Program-made: the position numbers and the translations under genes
Notes under the pieces: generated by a model
Told to the model about the DNA's origin: nothing
Databases searched by the model: none
Seen by the model: the letters and a program-made list of their open reading frames with translations, nothing else
Shown here: positions 26,801 to 34,388 of the stretch, one piece after another
How positions within the stretch are numbered: the first letter of the stretch is position 1
How the letters are laid out: every line of letters starts with the position of its first letter
Assembly: GCA_905479095.1 (NCBI GenBank)
Contig: CAJQLD010000064.1
Span: forward strand, 1-52,768
Direction of reading: 5' to 3'
Source: an uncultured Flavobacteriaceae bacterium
GTDB lineage: Bacteria; Bacteroidota; Bacteroidia; Flavobacteriales; Flavobacteriaceae
Length of the DNA stretch: 52,768 bases

Positions 26801-27385
26801 CATGTCTATACGATTCCAAACGGCACTTCAATAGATGCAGAAGGCTTTATTGTGGTTGTAAAAGAAGCTGTAGATTTTACGGCTGTATTCCCTCAAATCA
26901 CAAACTATATTGGCGATTTAGGATTTGGACTAGGCTCTAGTGGAGATAGTGTCCGTTTATTTGATGCGGCTAATATTCTTCAAGATCAGGTCGTTTACAC
27001 CTCCGAAACCCCATGGACCGACTGTCCAAATGACACCGGATACACGCTCGAGCTGACAGATCCAGAGCTTGACAACAGCCTTCCACAAAGTTGGAATTGT
27101 AACAACCTATATGGGAGTCCGGATGCTCACAATACCGTGCCGCTAAGCATCTCTGATGTCGTGTTTACAACCCCGGTGATTTATCCAAATCCAACACAGT
27201 CTGTGCTGAACATTCTAGGAAATTCATCACAGTTTGAAGTTATCGTTTTCACGGTGACTGGGCAAAAGATGCTGGAAGCGAAAATGGTAAATCAGATTAA
27301 TGTAGAAGCGCTTCCATCTGGAATTTATTTTATTGAAATCTCAGAAAACGAAAACACAGACACGCTTAAATTTATAAAACAGTAA
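23852..27385 (+). CDS. Large T9SS-secreted CotH-kinase/lamin-tail-domain protein
   Basis: This 1177-residue protein has a signal peptide (STASAQ) and a lamin-tail domain (about 24-130; INEVTSSNSLYIDEDGDSP). A beta-sandwich and a chitobiase/hexosaminidase C-terminal-like domain follow (about 365-435; IRYTTDATIPTE), then a CotH kinase-like domain (about 445-790; LRNSGQDWMRSSMKD, INGDYWGMYNMREKNN, WILYDTDFGF). A bacterial repeat domain (YEFSHWSGGSS), a second lamin-tail domain (about 955-1080; INEINYNSGPDFNADDWIEL) and a type A T9SS sorting domain (about 1105-1177) complete it. CotH domains are atypical protein kinases known from spore coats, but in flavobacteria they are common in secreted proteins of unknown substrate. 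It may modify or bind surface components. It converges on the next gene with a gap of only 12 nt. Confidence 0.9.
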   Translation: MITRLLTTSILIVVLISTASAQTVRINEVTSSNSLYIDEDGDSPDWIELHNFGSQNVSINGWSLSDDVLGLTKWVFPNMTLSPDQYLLVWASSKNRSEVSFATTLVNQGDSFKYLTPNSEPDPNWKIASFDDSGWSQGNSGFGYADGDDATELPNGTQSVYLRVSFNVSDLSTLTSLILDMDYDDAFVAYINGTEVARANINGVPPPYNSPTIQDHEALMYSGGTPERFLISNPESLLNAGENILTIQGHNISAGSSDFTIIPFLSAIFSTPNSSGVSPPEILGLTSGNLHTNFKIASNSETLTLSDATGTLVDQLVIENLPPNTSYGVSVTNGNLVSYTEMTPGFVNSSNDFLGAIGSSVIFSKDGGFLSGQTNLTLSGNLSGQSIRYTTDATIPTEASPLHVWPIQISENTVVRARIFQDNYLPSPCYSKTYVFESSKQLDTVFLTTDPENLFNDDTGIYVYGPEGSYDYNVPYFGANFWEDWERLVHVSFLESNSNSIAAEFDAGIKIYGGWSRGQNGQRSLSLFARGQYGDSKFDHPFFDKLNYDDFQSVILRNSGQDWMRSSMKDIMVTSLMRGSGIDFQEHNSVATYINGDYWGMYNMREKNNEHMLAAKHNIDADDITILTKNAEIVEGDNTDYNELIGYISSVDLSVDANFKYVSDRIDLTNYALYQATNVFISNSDWPGNNIKFWNHPEGKWRWILYDTDFGFASFFNEQNYNHDTLSFALDANGPSWPNPAWSTLLFRKLVTNIGFRNQFINRYADELNTRFLSSALNTHIDQVYQSIQPEVIDHYLRWRSDPTLTGIGVNIGDRFSEINQWVGYYVDLMKTFANERPAIAKEHLKSNFNLPAYHPLTITNNDTSEGFVEVNQNLKIQESTWTGDYFESVPIQLTAIPEAGYEFSHWSGGSSATNATISINLTTSFGITPNFSAVENEKLLVINEINYNSGPDFNADDWIELHNPNPYAVDISLWLLKDSDNSHVYTIPNGTSIDAEGFIVVVKEAVDFTAVFPQITNYIGDLGFGLGSSGDSVRLFDAANILQDQVVYTSETPWTDCPNDTGYTLELTDPELDNSLPQSWNCNNLYGSPDAHNTVPLSISDVVFTTPVIYPNPTQSVLNILGNSSQFEVIVFTVTGQKMLEAKMVNQINVEALPSGIYFIEISENENTDTLKFIKQ

Positions 27386-27397
27386 ATCAGTGATGCG

Positions 27398-28708
27398 TTA
27401 TGTGACATTAGCCTGAAGAGGATAATCCTTTAGTTGAAGAGAAATAATCGTGATTCGACGGTCTTTATTGAATTTACTTTTCACAAAAACAGGTGCATTT
27501 GTCCCTGTAATTATTTTAAGTAAATCTTCAATTTTTTTCAACTCATAGCTAATAACTTTATACACATGATTTGGGTGCAAAGAAGGATTATACAAAAGGT
27601 CATAAAGGTCATTTGTTTTAAAGGTGGGGTTATTAGCGATAAAAACAAGGACTCCGAGAGTTGACTCAGGGATTTGAAGCAACCGATTGTTATAATGTAA
27701 ATAGTTCGACTTGATTCTAATCACTTTTTTTCGTTTAAAAAATAAAATCAACCCAATGGTACCGACTAAAAAAAGACCAAACAGAATGAGTGAATATGAA
27801 TCGCTAATTTTAGACTTATAAATTGTATTCGATTCTACCTGAGTCCCTAAAAAATCTTTTAGTGCAACTTGATGTAAGGTTCTATCACTTGTGTTTCTTT
27901 TCATAAAAAAGACTGTTTGATTAATTACAGCAATTCCTTGAGACAGGTCGACTTCATCAACTAAATTAGAATTATAAATTTTTTTAAGATTGTTTTTCCA
28001 ATCAAAAACAATAATTTGATCCTCTTGGAGCAATAATGAGATAGTGTCAGAGCTATACTCAAAGCCAAAATAATAATCGTTTCCAGTAGTGGTCTTCTGC
28101 CAACTTTTTGAGTTAAAGTCAAACGTATATGGCATAGATATTCGCATATCATTGGTCGGATTTATAGAATCCAGAATTTTTCCGCTCAATATTCTAAACT
28201 TATTATCGGAATAGAAGGAAGTATAGTCAAAACTTGGTGGTGGCAGCTCAGATTCACTAGAAATGGAATACAACTCCCACTCTTTAGTGGTTTGATCCCA
28301 AAAAGTCATATTTCTTGAGGCACTCCAATATCCGTATCCTCCAAACTTAAAGAGGGTATCTCGATGTTTAAAAACCGCGGCATTAATTTGAAAATTAATC
28401 ATGTTTGAATGATCAATTCGATGATTTTGGGCACCATCTATGGTGCGAATTTCACCAGATCCATTAGCGAGTAGAAACAATTTTGATGGACTTGAAATCG
28501 CATGATAACGGTCGACTGAAGTTAAAAGTGTATCAAGTTTAATTGCCGAAAGTGTTTTTAAGGTAACAGGATCTAAAGTAAAAATAGAATCATTTCTAAG
28601 AATGACAAGGGTTTCTCCATGGACAGAGGGACTGCTAAGTATTTTAAAATCCTGTACACTATTTAAAAAAAATAATTGAAATATGATTGTAAAAAAAACT
28701 AGTAGCAT
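27398..28708 (-). CDS. Propeller-like sensor / single TM / winged-helix-like protein
   Basis: This 436-residue protein has a signal peptide or N-terminal anchor (1-16) and a periplasmic Kelch/propeller-like region (about 20-295; FKFGGYGYWSASRNMTFWD, STKEW-type segments). A transmembrane helix (about 302-324) is followed by basic residues (KRKKVIRIK). The cytoplasmic C-terminus (about 335-430; STLGVLVFIANNPTFKTNDLYDLL, NHVYKVISYELKKIEDLL) looks like a winged-helix DNA-binding domain. The layout parallels the large membrane-spanning regulators in this window in a shorter form, so I infer a membrane-bound one-component regulator. The target is unknown; adjacent genes are candidates. A TACTTTTG -7-like element lies at 28732-28739 on the coding strand. 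Confidence 0.75.
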   Translation of the reverse strand: MLLVFFTIIFQLFFLNSVQDFKILSSPSVHGETLVILRNDSIFTLDPVTLKTLSAIKLDTLLTSVDRYHAISSPSKLFLLANGSGEIRTIDGAQNHRIDHSNMINFQINAAVFKHRDTLFKFGGYGYWSASRNMTFWDQTTKEWELYSISSESELPPPSFDYTSFYSDNKFRILSGKILDSINPTNDMRISMPYTFDFNSKSWQKTTTGNDYYFGFEYSSDTISLLLQEDQIIVFDWKNNLKKIYNSNLVDEVDLSQGIAVINQTVFFMKRNTSDRTLHQVALKDFLGTQVESNTIYKSKISDSYSLILFGLFLVGTIGLILFFKRKKVIRIKSNYLHYNNRLLQIPESTLGVLVFIANNPTFKTNDLYDLLYNPSLHPNHVYKVISYELKKIEDLLKIITGTNAPVFVKSKFNKDRRITIISLQLKDYPLQANVT

Positions 28709-28909
28709 ATGTAGAATAATATAATTTTAAACAAAAGTAAACTAAATTTAACTGATAAGAAAAGAATATTAGCCTAGTTCAAAAAACATATAAAATTTGG
28801 GTCAGGCCATTTTCGACCTTAATAAATTAAATCAATTGAAAGAACAAATAAATGCAAATTATTATAGTCGCATTATTAGGTTAATAAATTAAACATTGGA
28901 AATATAATT

Positions 28910-28917
28910 TAAATTTG
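28910..28917 (+). promoter_or_regulatory. Candidate -7 element of the small lipoprotein gene
   Basis: TAAATTTG fully matches TAnnTTTG and lies 23 bp before the ATG at 28941. No TTG is found at normal -33 spacing. Confidence 0.3.
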
Positions 28918-28940
28918 TAGAAACAATTAACCATGAAAAC

Positions 28941-29552
28941 ATGAAAAATATATTTTTAGTACTCGTCTTAGTCATATTTTATTACGTCGCATGTGGAGAT
29001 GACTCGGAATCGACTTCAGAAGAAAACCTTGAACAGAGCATCACTTTAAAAAAAGATCAAAAAAACCTAACCGCACTAATAGATTCTGTGAAGGTAATGT
29101 ATGAGAATACAGAAAACCCCCTTAAAAAGACCGCCCTTAGAAAAGAACGAAAGAATGCTCTAAAGACATTATTCAACAATCGAAATGTATCCAATTGGAA
29201 AGGCGAGTTAAGTGACATGAACACTTCTACAGACAACCAAGGCAAGGCCTATATAGGGGTTCGATTGCTAGGCACAAATAGCGTCAATCTCGGAACAAGT
29301 TACATTTCCGATATGTTTCCAGTAGGCTCCAAGCTATTTAATAAATTAGCGGAAATAGAGGTTGGAGATATCATAGAGTTTTCAGGGACGTTTAGATATG
29401 ATTACGAGTACCAAGATCATTTGGATGAAAACTCATCAACAGAATATGGTAGCATGCACTATCCAGAATTTAATTTCATCTTTAAATCAATAGAAAAGTA
29501 TGTTCCTGAAACGGCTGCAACTGATGATCAAATGGACACTTCAGATAATTAA
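28941..29552 (+). CDS. Small lipoprotein of unknown function
   Basis: I do not recognise the family. The 203-residue product has a hydrophobic leader ending in YYVACGDD, so Cys18 is the likely lipidation site. A charged helical stretch (about 30-75) and a compact alpha/beta region (about 78-190) follow, with GVRLLGTNSVNLGTSYISD and GDIIEFSGTFRYDYEY. The latter resembles small OB-like or DUF4467-type lipoproteins, but this is weak. It is followed by a stem-loop terminator and is probably monocistronic. Confidence 0.75.
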   Translation: MKNIFLVLVLVIFYYVACGDDSESTSEENLEQSITLKKDQKNLTALIDSVKVMYENTENPLKKTALRKERKNALKTLFNNRNVSNWKGELSDMNTSTDNQGKAYIGVRLLGTNSVNLGTSYISDMFPVGSKLFNKLAEIEVGDIIEFSGTFRYDYEYQDHLDENSSTEYGSMHYPEFNFIFKSIEKYVPETAATDDQMDTSDN

Positions 29553-29610
29553 AGATTGCTGAACTAAACATATCATATCGATATAATAGCTCGTTAATTA
29601 TAGTGAGTTA

Positions 29611-29654
29611 AAAAACGCTAAACTTGTACCAATGGTTACGAGTTTAGCGTTTTT
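29611..29654. terminator. Terminator after the small lipoprotein gene
   Basis: The arms AAAAACGCTAAACT (29611-29624) and AGTTTAGCGTTTTT (29641-29654) pair perfectly around a 16-nt loop that can itself form a short inner stem. The 3' T-run serves the plus strand. Confidence 0.85.
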
Positions 29655-29775
29655 AACATGGAACTATACAGATTCAAAATTGTATTTATTATAGACAAGA
29701 AGAATCAATTTCAATAAATTTACTTTTAAACCAAATTGACCGTTCTACAAATTCATAAAGATTAACAAATACGGC

Positions 29776-29808
29776 TTTGGGATAATTTGTATATTTGATT
29801 ATCTCAAA
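29776..29808 (+). promoter_or_regulatory. Regulator B promoter: TATATTTG inside an 11-bp-arm inverted repeat
   Basis: TATATTTG (29790-29797) is a perfect TAnnTTTG. It is framed by TTTGGGATAAT (29776-29786) and ATTATCTCAAA (29798-29808), which are inverted copies with one mismatch. A dimeric repressor bound here would block the promoter, so I propose an operator, possibly for autoregulation. Confidence 0.45.
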
Positions 29809-29855
29809 TCCACTATAGCTTTTCGATTATTGCAAACAAAAGTTAATTAGTTATA

Positions 29856-32744
29856 TTGATATTAAACTATAGTAGCACAATCAGACGTCTAGTTTTACTA
29901 GCAATTATCATTGTTAGTACCCCCCTATATGCCCAATTTTTCAATATACCAGGAACTCCTTTTGTTAAAAACTTTACGGAGGAAGCCATCAATAATGACT
30001 TAACGGTTTTTGACATTTCTCAAGGCAAAGATGGGGTCATGTATTACGCAACGCCTGCGGGCTTGTTAGAATACGACGGCGTGCGATGGAAGAATTATAA
30101 ATATAGTTTTGAATCTGACTTACGTTCTGTACTACACATAGATGATCAGCATATATACACTTCTGGCCATGGTGGATTTGGGTATTGGTCTAAAAATGAG
30201 AAAGGAACTTTAGAGTACACTAGTTTATTTTTTAAACAACCAAGCCAAGAAGCACCGTTATTACCTATTTTCTCAAGTATTAAAGAAATTAATGGTAACA
30301 TTTTATTTCAAACATTTCAGGAAATAGTTGTTTATAATCCAATCACAAACACTTTAGATTCAATCCCTGCGGTAAAAGGATTTAACTTAATATTTTCATC
30401 TAAAAAACGTGCATTTATCCAAGATTCCGGAAGAGGGCTCTTTGAAATAAAAGGGACGGAACTTGTCTTAATTGAAGGGACAGATAAGCAAGATTTTTAT
30501 GTATTAAATGTCTTTGTAAAAAACTCGGATGCACTTTTGATCGTGACTAAGAACAAGGGGGTTTGGGGATGGAAGGAAAAAAACCTCACAAAAAAGAACT
30601 GGAAAATAAACAGAGTTTTAGAGAAGTATTTGGCCAGTGACGCTCAAGAATTTCAAAATGATAAACTTATTATTGGTACAATCCGAAAAGGGGTGTACGT
30701 TCTTTCATCAGAAGGAGAAACCCTTTTACATAAAGAAAAAAGCAATGGCCTTCTAGATAACACGGTTCGAAAAGTTTATGTAGACTCGAAAAACAATGTA
30801 TGGCTCGGGATGGAGAATGGGTTAAGCTATATTCAAATTAATAGTAATACAAATTACCTATTAGATAATAAAGGTGACTTTGGAACAGTTTATACAAGTT
30901 ATTTAAAAGACGAATTGCTGTACCTCGGAACAAATCAAGGATTCTTTGTAAAAAACATCTCAATCCCTAATTCTAAAGCTCAGATTATAAATGAAAGTAT
31001 TGGACAAATATGGGAAATAGAAGAAATTGATAACCAGGTATTGGTGGGTTCCCACCAAGGGATATCAATCTTAGAAAATAAAAAATTAAGATCCATTCAT
31101 AAAGAAGGGGGCGCTTGGGTCTTTAGAAAGCATCCAAAAATAGACGATATCCTGTATGTGGGGTTTTACTCTGGGATTGGTGTTTATAAGCGCATTAATG
31201 GCGATTGGGTATTTCAAAAAAAATGGACTGACTATGGTGAATCGTCTCGTTTTATGGAGTTTGACAAATATGGACATCTGTGGGTGACGCACCCGGCAAA
31301 AGGCTATTATCGACTAAGCCTATCTGATGATGGCATGCATCTAAAAGGATTTGAGTTTTATGGGGTCAATATCAAGCATGTTGAAACATACGCCTATCTA
31401 TGTAAAATAGACGGCGATTTGGTGTTTTATAACCCAAACGGATTTTTTAACTATGATCCCATTGATGATTCTTTTGTGCCCCAAAAATATACAAGTGAGT
31501 TATTTAAAAACATAAAAGGAATTAATAGTATTGTTCAACACGAAAATGTCTTTTGGTACTCAACACCAAAATATTTGGGCTATGTTCTAAGAGATCGAAA
31601 TCAATTCAATAATGTTCGTAATCCGTTTTACTCTGTACGAAACAAACACCTCAATGATTTCAACAAGTTCGAAAAGATTAATGATTCAATTTTTGGAATT
31701 GGAATTAATAACGGCATCATTTTCCATAATATTAATCAGCTCGATCTAAACTCAAAAAAGAAGCCTCCATCCATTCGGTCTGTTCAACTGATTAGTAAAA
31801 CAGACACGATTATAGCCCCCATTAGTGGCAATAAAATATTAAAAGTTCCGCACAACAATTCTTTTATCAAAATTGGTGTCGCGTTGCCAAAAACACCTTT
31901 GGCTAATTCTTATAAAATTCAATACAGATTAAACGGCTTAAATAATGAGTGGTCAAGCTGGGATTATATTTCAGAATTGAATTTCCCAGGGCTGTCTGCT
32001 GGAAACTATGTTTTAGAATTGCGATCTGGAGGCACCAATGACACGATATCGGAAGTGATTAAATTAGAGTTTTATATCAAATCTCCATGGTATGCAACAA
32101 ATGTGGCATACGTTTTTTACGGGCTGTTATTCCTATTATTAAATTTTCTTTATCGGAGCTATTTTAAAATAAAAAGTGAAAAACAAATAGCTGTTTTAAA
32201 ATTAGAAGAAGAAGAAAAGTTGCGAACCCAAGAAGAAAAATTTAAATTTGATAGACTTGAGGCCGAACAAAAGTTCCTTATTTTGAGGGAGGAAAATTTA
32301 AGTTTAGAAATTAAAAAGAAAAATACAGAATTAGCGTCTTCGACACTAAACAACATAAAAAAGAACGAGCTACTTACCAACTTAATAGAGGACATTAAGG
32401 AAATTGATAAAGACGTTCTAAACAGCTCATTACATCCGCCAATAAAAAAGGTGATTAAAAAAATTAATAGTCATCTTGTTGATAAAGACGATTGGCTTAC
32501 ATTTGAGCTTCATTTTAGAAATGCACATGCAGACTTTTTTGATAAGCTAAGAGAAAAACATCCTGATTTATCGTCCATCGAAAAGAAATTATGCGCCTAC
32601 CTTAAGCTAAATCTTTCCTCAAAAGAGATTGCTTCCTTATTAACCATCTCCATCAAAAGCGTAGAACAAGGGCGTTGGCGATTGCGCAAAAAACTAGACT
32701 TACCTAAAGACTTTAGTTTAGTTAATTACATCCAATCTTTTTAA
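29856..32744 (+). CDS. Membrane-spanning propeller/Y_Y_Y/HTH regulator, locus B
   Basis: This is a 962-residue paralogue of the regulator at 11341-14151. The only start that keeps the signal peptide is TTG at 29856: an in-frame stop lies at 29844 and no ATG occurs before the mature region. It has a signal peptide to about PLYAQ, and propeller repeats with GLLEYDGVRWKNYK, NNVWLGMENGLSYIQI and GTNQGFFVKN. A Y_Y_Y domain (YKIQYRLNGLNNEWSSWD), one TM helix (about 750-770), a coiled coil rich in Glu/Lys (about 771-840) and a LuxR-like HTH (about 900-962; LNLSSKEIASLLTISIKSVEQ) follow. It has no kinase domain. It lies directly upstream of the locus B genes in the same direction and is their likely regulator, sensing a glycan fragment in the periplasm. 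Confidence 0.9.
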   Translation: MILNYSSTIRRLVLLAIIIVSTPLYAQFFNIPGTPFVKNFTEEAINNDLTVFDISQGKDGVMYYATPAGLLEYDGVRWKNYKYSFESDLRSVLHIDDQHIYTSGHGGFGYWSKNEKGTLEYTSLFFKQPSQEAPLLPIFSSIKEINGNILFQTFQEIVVYNPITNTLDSIPAVKGFNLIFSSKKRAFIQDSGRGLFEIKGTELVLIEGTDKQDFYVLNVFVKNSDALLIVTKNKGVWGWKEKNLTKKNWKINRVLEKYLASDAQEFQNDKLIIGTIRKGVYVLSSEGETLLHKEKSNGLLDNTVRKVYVDSKNNVWLGMENGLSYIQINSNTNYLLDNKGDFGTVYTSYLKDELLYLGTNQGFFVKNISIPNSKAQIINESIGQIWEIEEIDNQVLVGSHQGISILENKKLRSIHKEGGAWVFRKHPKIDDILYVGFYSGIGVYKRINGDWVFQKKWTDYGESSRFMEFDKYGHLWVTHPAKGYYRLSLSDDGMHLKGFEFYGVNIKHVETYAYLCKIDGDLVFYNPNGFFNYDPIDDSFVPQKYTSELFKNIKGINSIVQHENVFWYSTPKYLGYVLRDRNQFNNVRNPFYSVRNKHLNDFNKFEKINDSIFGIGINNGIIFHNINQLDLNSKKKPPSIRSVQLISKTDTIIAPISGNKILKVPHNNSFIKIGVALPKTPLANSYKIQYRLNGLNNEWSSWDYISELNFPGLSAGNYVLELRSGGTNDTISEVIKLEFYIKSPWYATNVAYVFYGLLFLLLNFLYRSYFKIKSEKQIAVLKLEEEEKLRTQEEKFKFDRLEAEQKFLILREENLSLEIKKKNTELASSTLNNIKKNELLTNLIEDIKEIDKDVLNSSLHPPIKKVIKKINSHLVDKDDWLTFELHFRNAHADFFDKLREKHPDLSSIEKKLCAYLKLNLSSKEIASLLTISIKSVEQGRWRLRKKLDLPKDFSLVNYIQSF

Positions 32745-32807
32745 CACAATAAGGTTTTAAATTTATTAAAATACTGAAAAATAGATGTCTATATTTTCAT
32801 TGTAGAG

Positions 32808-32848
32808 GTTTTGTAGTGTCTTACCCGTACTTTTTTGGAGTTTTGTAG
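32808..32848 (+). promoter_or_regulatory. Direct repeat GTTTTGTAG x2 upstream of locus B
   Basis: GTTTTGTAG occurs at 32808-32816 and again at 32840-32848, 32 bp apart (about three helical turns), in the 223-bp gap before the first locus B structural gene. It may be a site for the HTH regulator encoded just upstream. The evidence is positional only. Confidence 0.35.
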
Positions 32849-32967
32849 ATGTTTTTTTTTAGGCATAACGACTGTTGTTCATAATATTTGTAAACATCAC
32901 ATTTTTGTGTTTTGACCGTCAACACTCAAAAATTTTGATGCATTTATACTAACTAAAATAACTTTTT

Positions 32968-34278
32968 ATGAAAACAATTACTTTATTATGTTTTTTCGTT
33001 TCGACTGCCTTTTTAGGGTTGGCTCAAAATGTATTCACAAACGGAACTTTTGATACTCCAGCAGCTTGGACGGTTATCCAACAAAACACAAATAACAATG
33101 CAACAGCAATCATTGCTGATGGTGTCGTTACATTTGATGATATTAATGAAGCTGGTTGGGGGGCAGAAGGTCATGTTGCAATTTACAAATCATTTACTGT
33201 TGCTGAATCTGGATGGTATCAGTTTGATGCTGAAGTTATCACAAATGGTCTTTCGGATCATTGGTTTGAATTGTATGTAGGAACGACTACTCCTGTAGAT
33301 GAGTCTGAGTACAATACAGCTGATTTTGGAGCCGTAAATTTATTGGCTCTAAGTACTTGGGATTGTGGAGATTTCAATACATATTCGGGTTCCTGGCTAG
33401 ATACAGATTGTAAAGGATTAGATGGCAAGATTGAATTAGATGCAAGTACCACCTACTACGCTCTTGTTAGAACTGGAGGTATAACTTGGGGCGCTGGAGT
33501 CGTCTTAGATAACCTTACCTTAGTGACAACTGAAGCTCCCCCTGCTCCAACGCCTCTTACAAATTTTAATTTTGATTTTGATACGCCCACTACAATTGAA
33601 GAAGAAAACCTAACCTTTAATGAGAATGCTACAAATACAGTAACCGATGGCATTAACACAAGCACTAACGTTGGTGAATTAACAGGAGTTAATAATAATT
33701 GGTGGTCACAAATTAAAATTGTGAACGCAGATGGTATCGATTTATCTACAAGTGACAGGGGATTATCCGTAAAAGTAAAAGGACCAAGAACCTCAACACT
33801 TACAATAAAAATAGAAAGTGGCGGTGATGAGCACGCTGTTACTGCGAATTATACGACTGAAAATGTATGGCAAACACTTACATTCGATTTTTCAGCTTTT
33901 AACTCTACGAACAACACCAAAATAGCTTTGTTTTTTGATATTCAAACAGATTTTGATGCTGCAGTAGATCCGAATCTTAATATCTTTCAAGTAGATGATT
34001 TGGTGTTTGGAGCGTTTGCTTCACTTGGAGTTGAAGATTTTAAAATGGAAGGGGTCTCTGTGTCTCCAAACCCAACAAATAACACTTGGAATGTGTCTTC
34101 AACTAAAGGACGTATTAGTTCTGTAACTGTATTTGACATCCTAGGTAAAAAAGTGATTTCCTTAAGGCCTAACACTTTATCAACTGCGATTGATGCTTCG
34201 AACTTAACTTCTGGTATTTATATTACTAAAATCAGTACTGATTTAGGGTCAACAACTAAAAAATTGATCAAACACTAA
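32968..34278 (+). CDS. T9SS-secreted glycan-binding protein (two CBM-like modules)
   Basis: This 436-residue protein has a signal peptide (to FLGLAQ). A first beta-sandwich module (about 20-188) contains WFELYVGTTTPVD, STWDCGDFNTYSG and WGAGVVLDNLTL. A second module (about 195-350; NNWWSQIKIVNADGIDL and IFQVDDLVFG) follows, then a type A T9SS sorting domain (about 362-436). The first module recurs twice in the surface lipoprotein at 39271-41097. No catalytic residues are visible. It is probably secreted or surface-attached and binds the same polysaccharide as the rest of locus B. It is first in the locus after the regulator, ahead of SusC. Confidence 0.83.
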   Translation: MKTITLLCFFVSTAFLGLAQNVFTNGTFDTPAAWTVIQQNTNNNATAIIADGVVTFDDINEAGWGAEGHVAIYKSFTVAESGWYQFDAEVITNGLSDHWFELYVGTTTPVDESEYNTADFGAVNLLALSTWDCGDFNTYSGSWLDTDCKGLDGKIELDASTTYYALVRTGGITWGAGVVLDNLTLVTTEAPPAPTPLTNFNFDFDTPTTIEEENLTFNENATNTVTDGINTSTNVGELTGVNNNWWSQIKIVNADGIDLSTSDRGLSVKVKGPRTSTLTIKIESGGDEHAVTANYTTENVWQTLTFDFSAFNSTNNTKIALFFDIQTDFDAAVDPNLNIFQVDDLVFGAFASLGVEDFKMEGVSVSPNPTNNTWNVSSTKGRISSVTVFDILGKKVISLRPNTLSTAIDASNLTSGIYITKISTDLGSTTKKLIKH

Positions 34279-34302
34279 CGCATGCAATTCAATTAATTAC
34301 TA

Positions 34303-34331
34303 AGTCCTTGACTTTAATTTAGTCAGGGGCT
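34303..34331 (+). terminator. Stem-loop after the T9SS glycan-binding gene
   Basis: AGTCCTTGACT (34303-34313) pairs over 11 bp with AGTCAGGGGCT (34321-34331), using some G-U pairs, and is followed by CTTTTAGTTT. It would partly end transcription before SusC. Confidence 0.55.
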
Positions 34332-34358
34332 CTTTTAGTTTCAACAGAACTAAAAGAG
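34330..34358. repeat. Second stem-loop in the SusC leader
   Basis: CTCTTTTAGTT (34330-34340) and AACTAAAAGAG (34348-34358) are exact inverted copies with a 7-nt loop. The left arm overlaps the end of the preceding stem, so the two hairpins compete. SusC starts 30 bp downstream. Confidence 0.6.
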
Positions 34359-34388
34359 TCAATCATTTAAGTTAACTAACTAATTATT

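Larger units (their letters stand above)
29553..29855. other. Gap between small lipoprotein and regulator B
   Basis: These 303 bp hold a terminator (29611-29654) and the regulator B promoter with an overlapping inverted repeat (29776-29808). No gene is seen. Confidence 0.6.

Noticed and set aside
23852-27385. A spore coat role for the CotH protein
   Set aside because: The organism is a Gram-negative Bacteroidetes and the protein has a T9SS sorting domain. CotH here is only a domain name.
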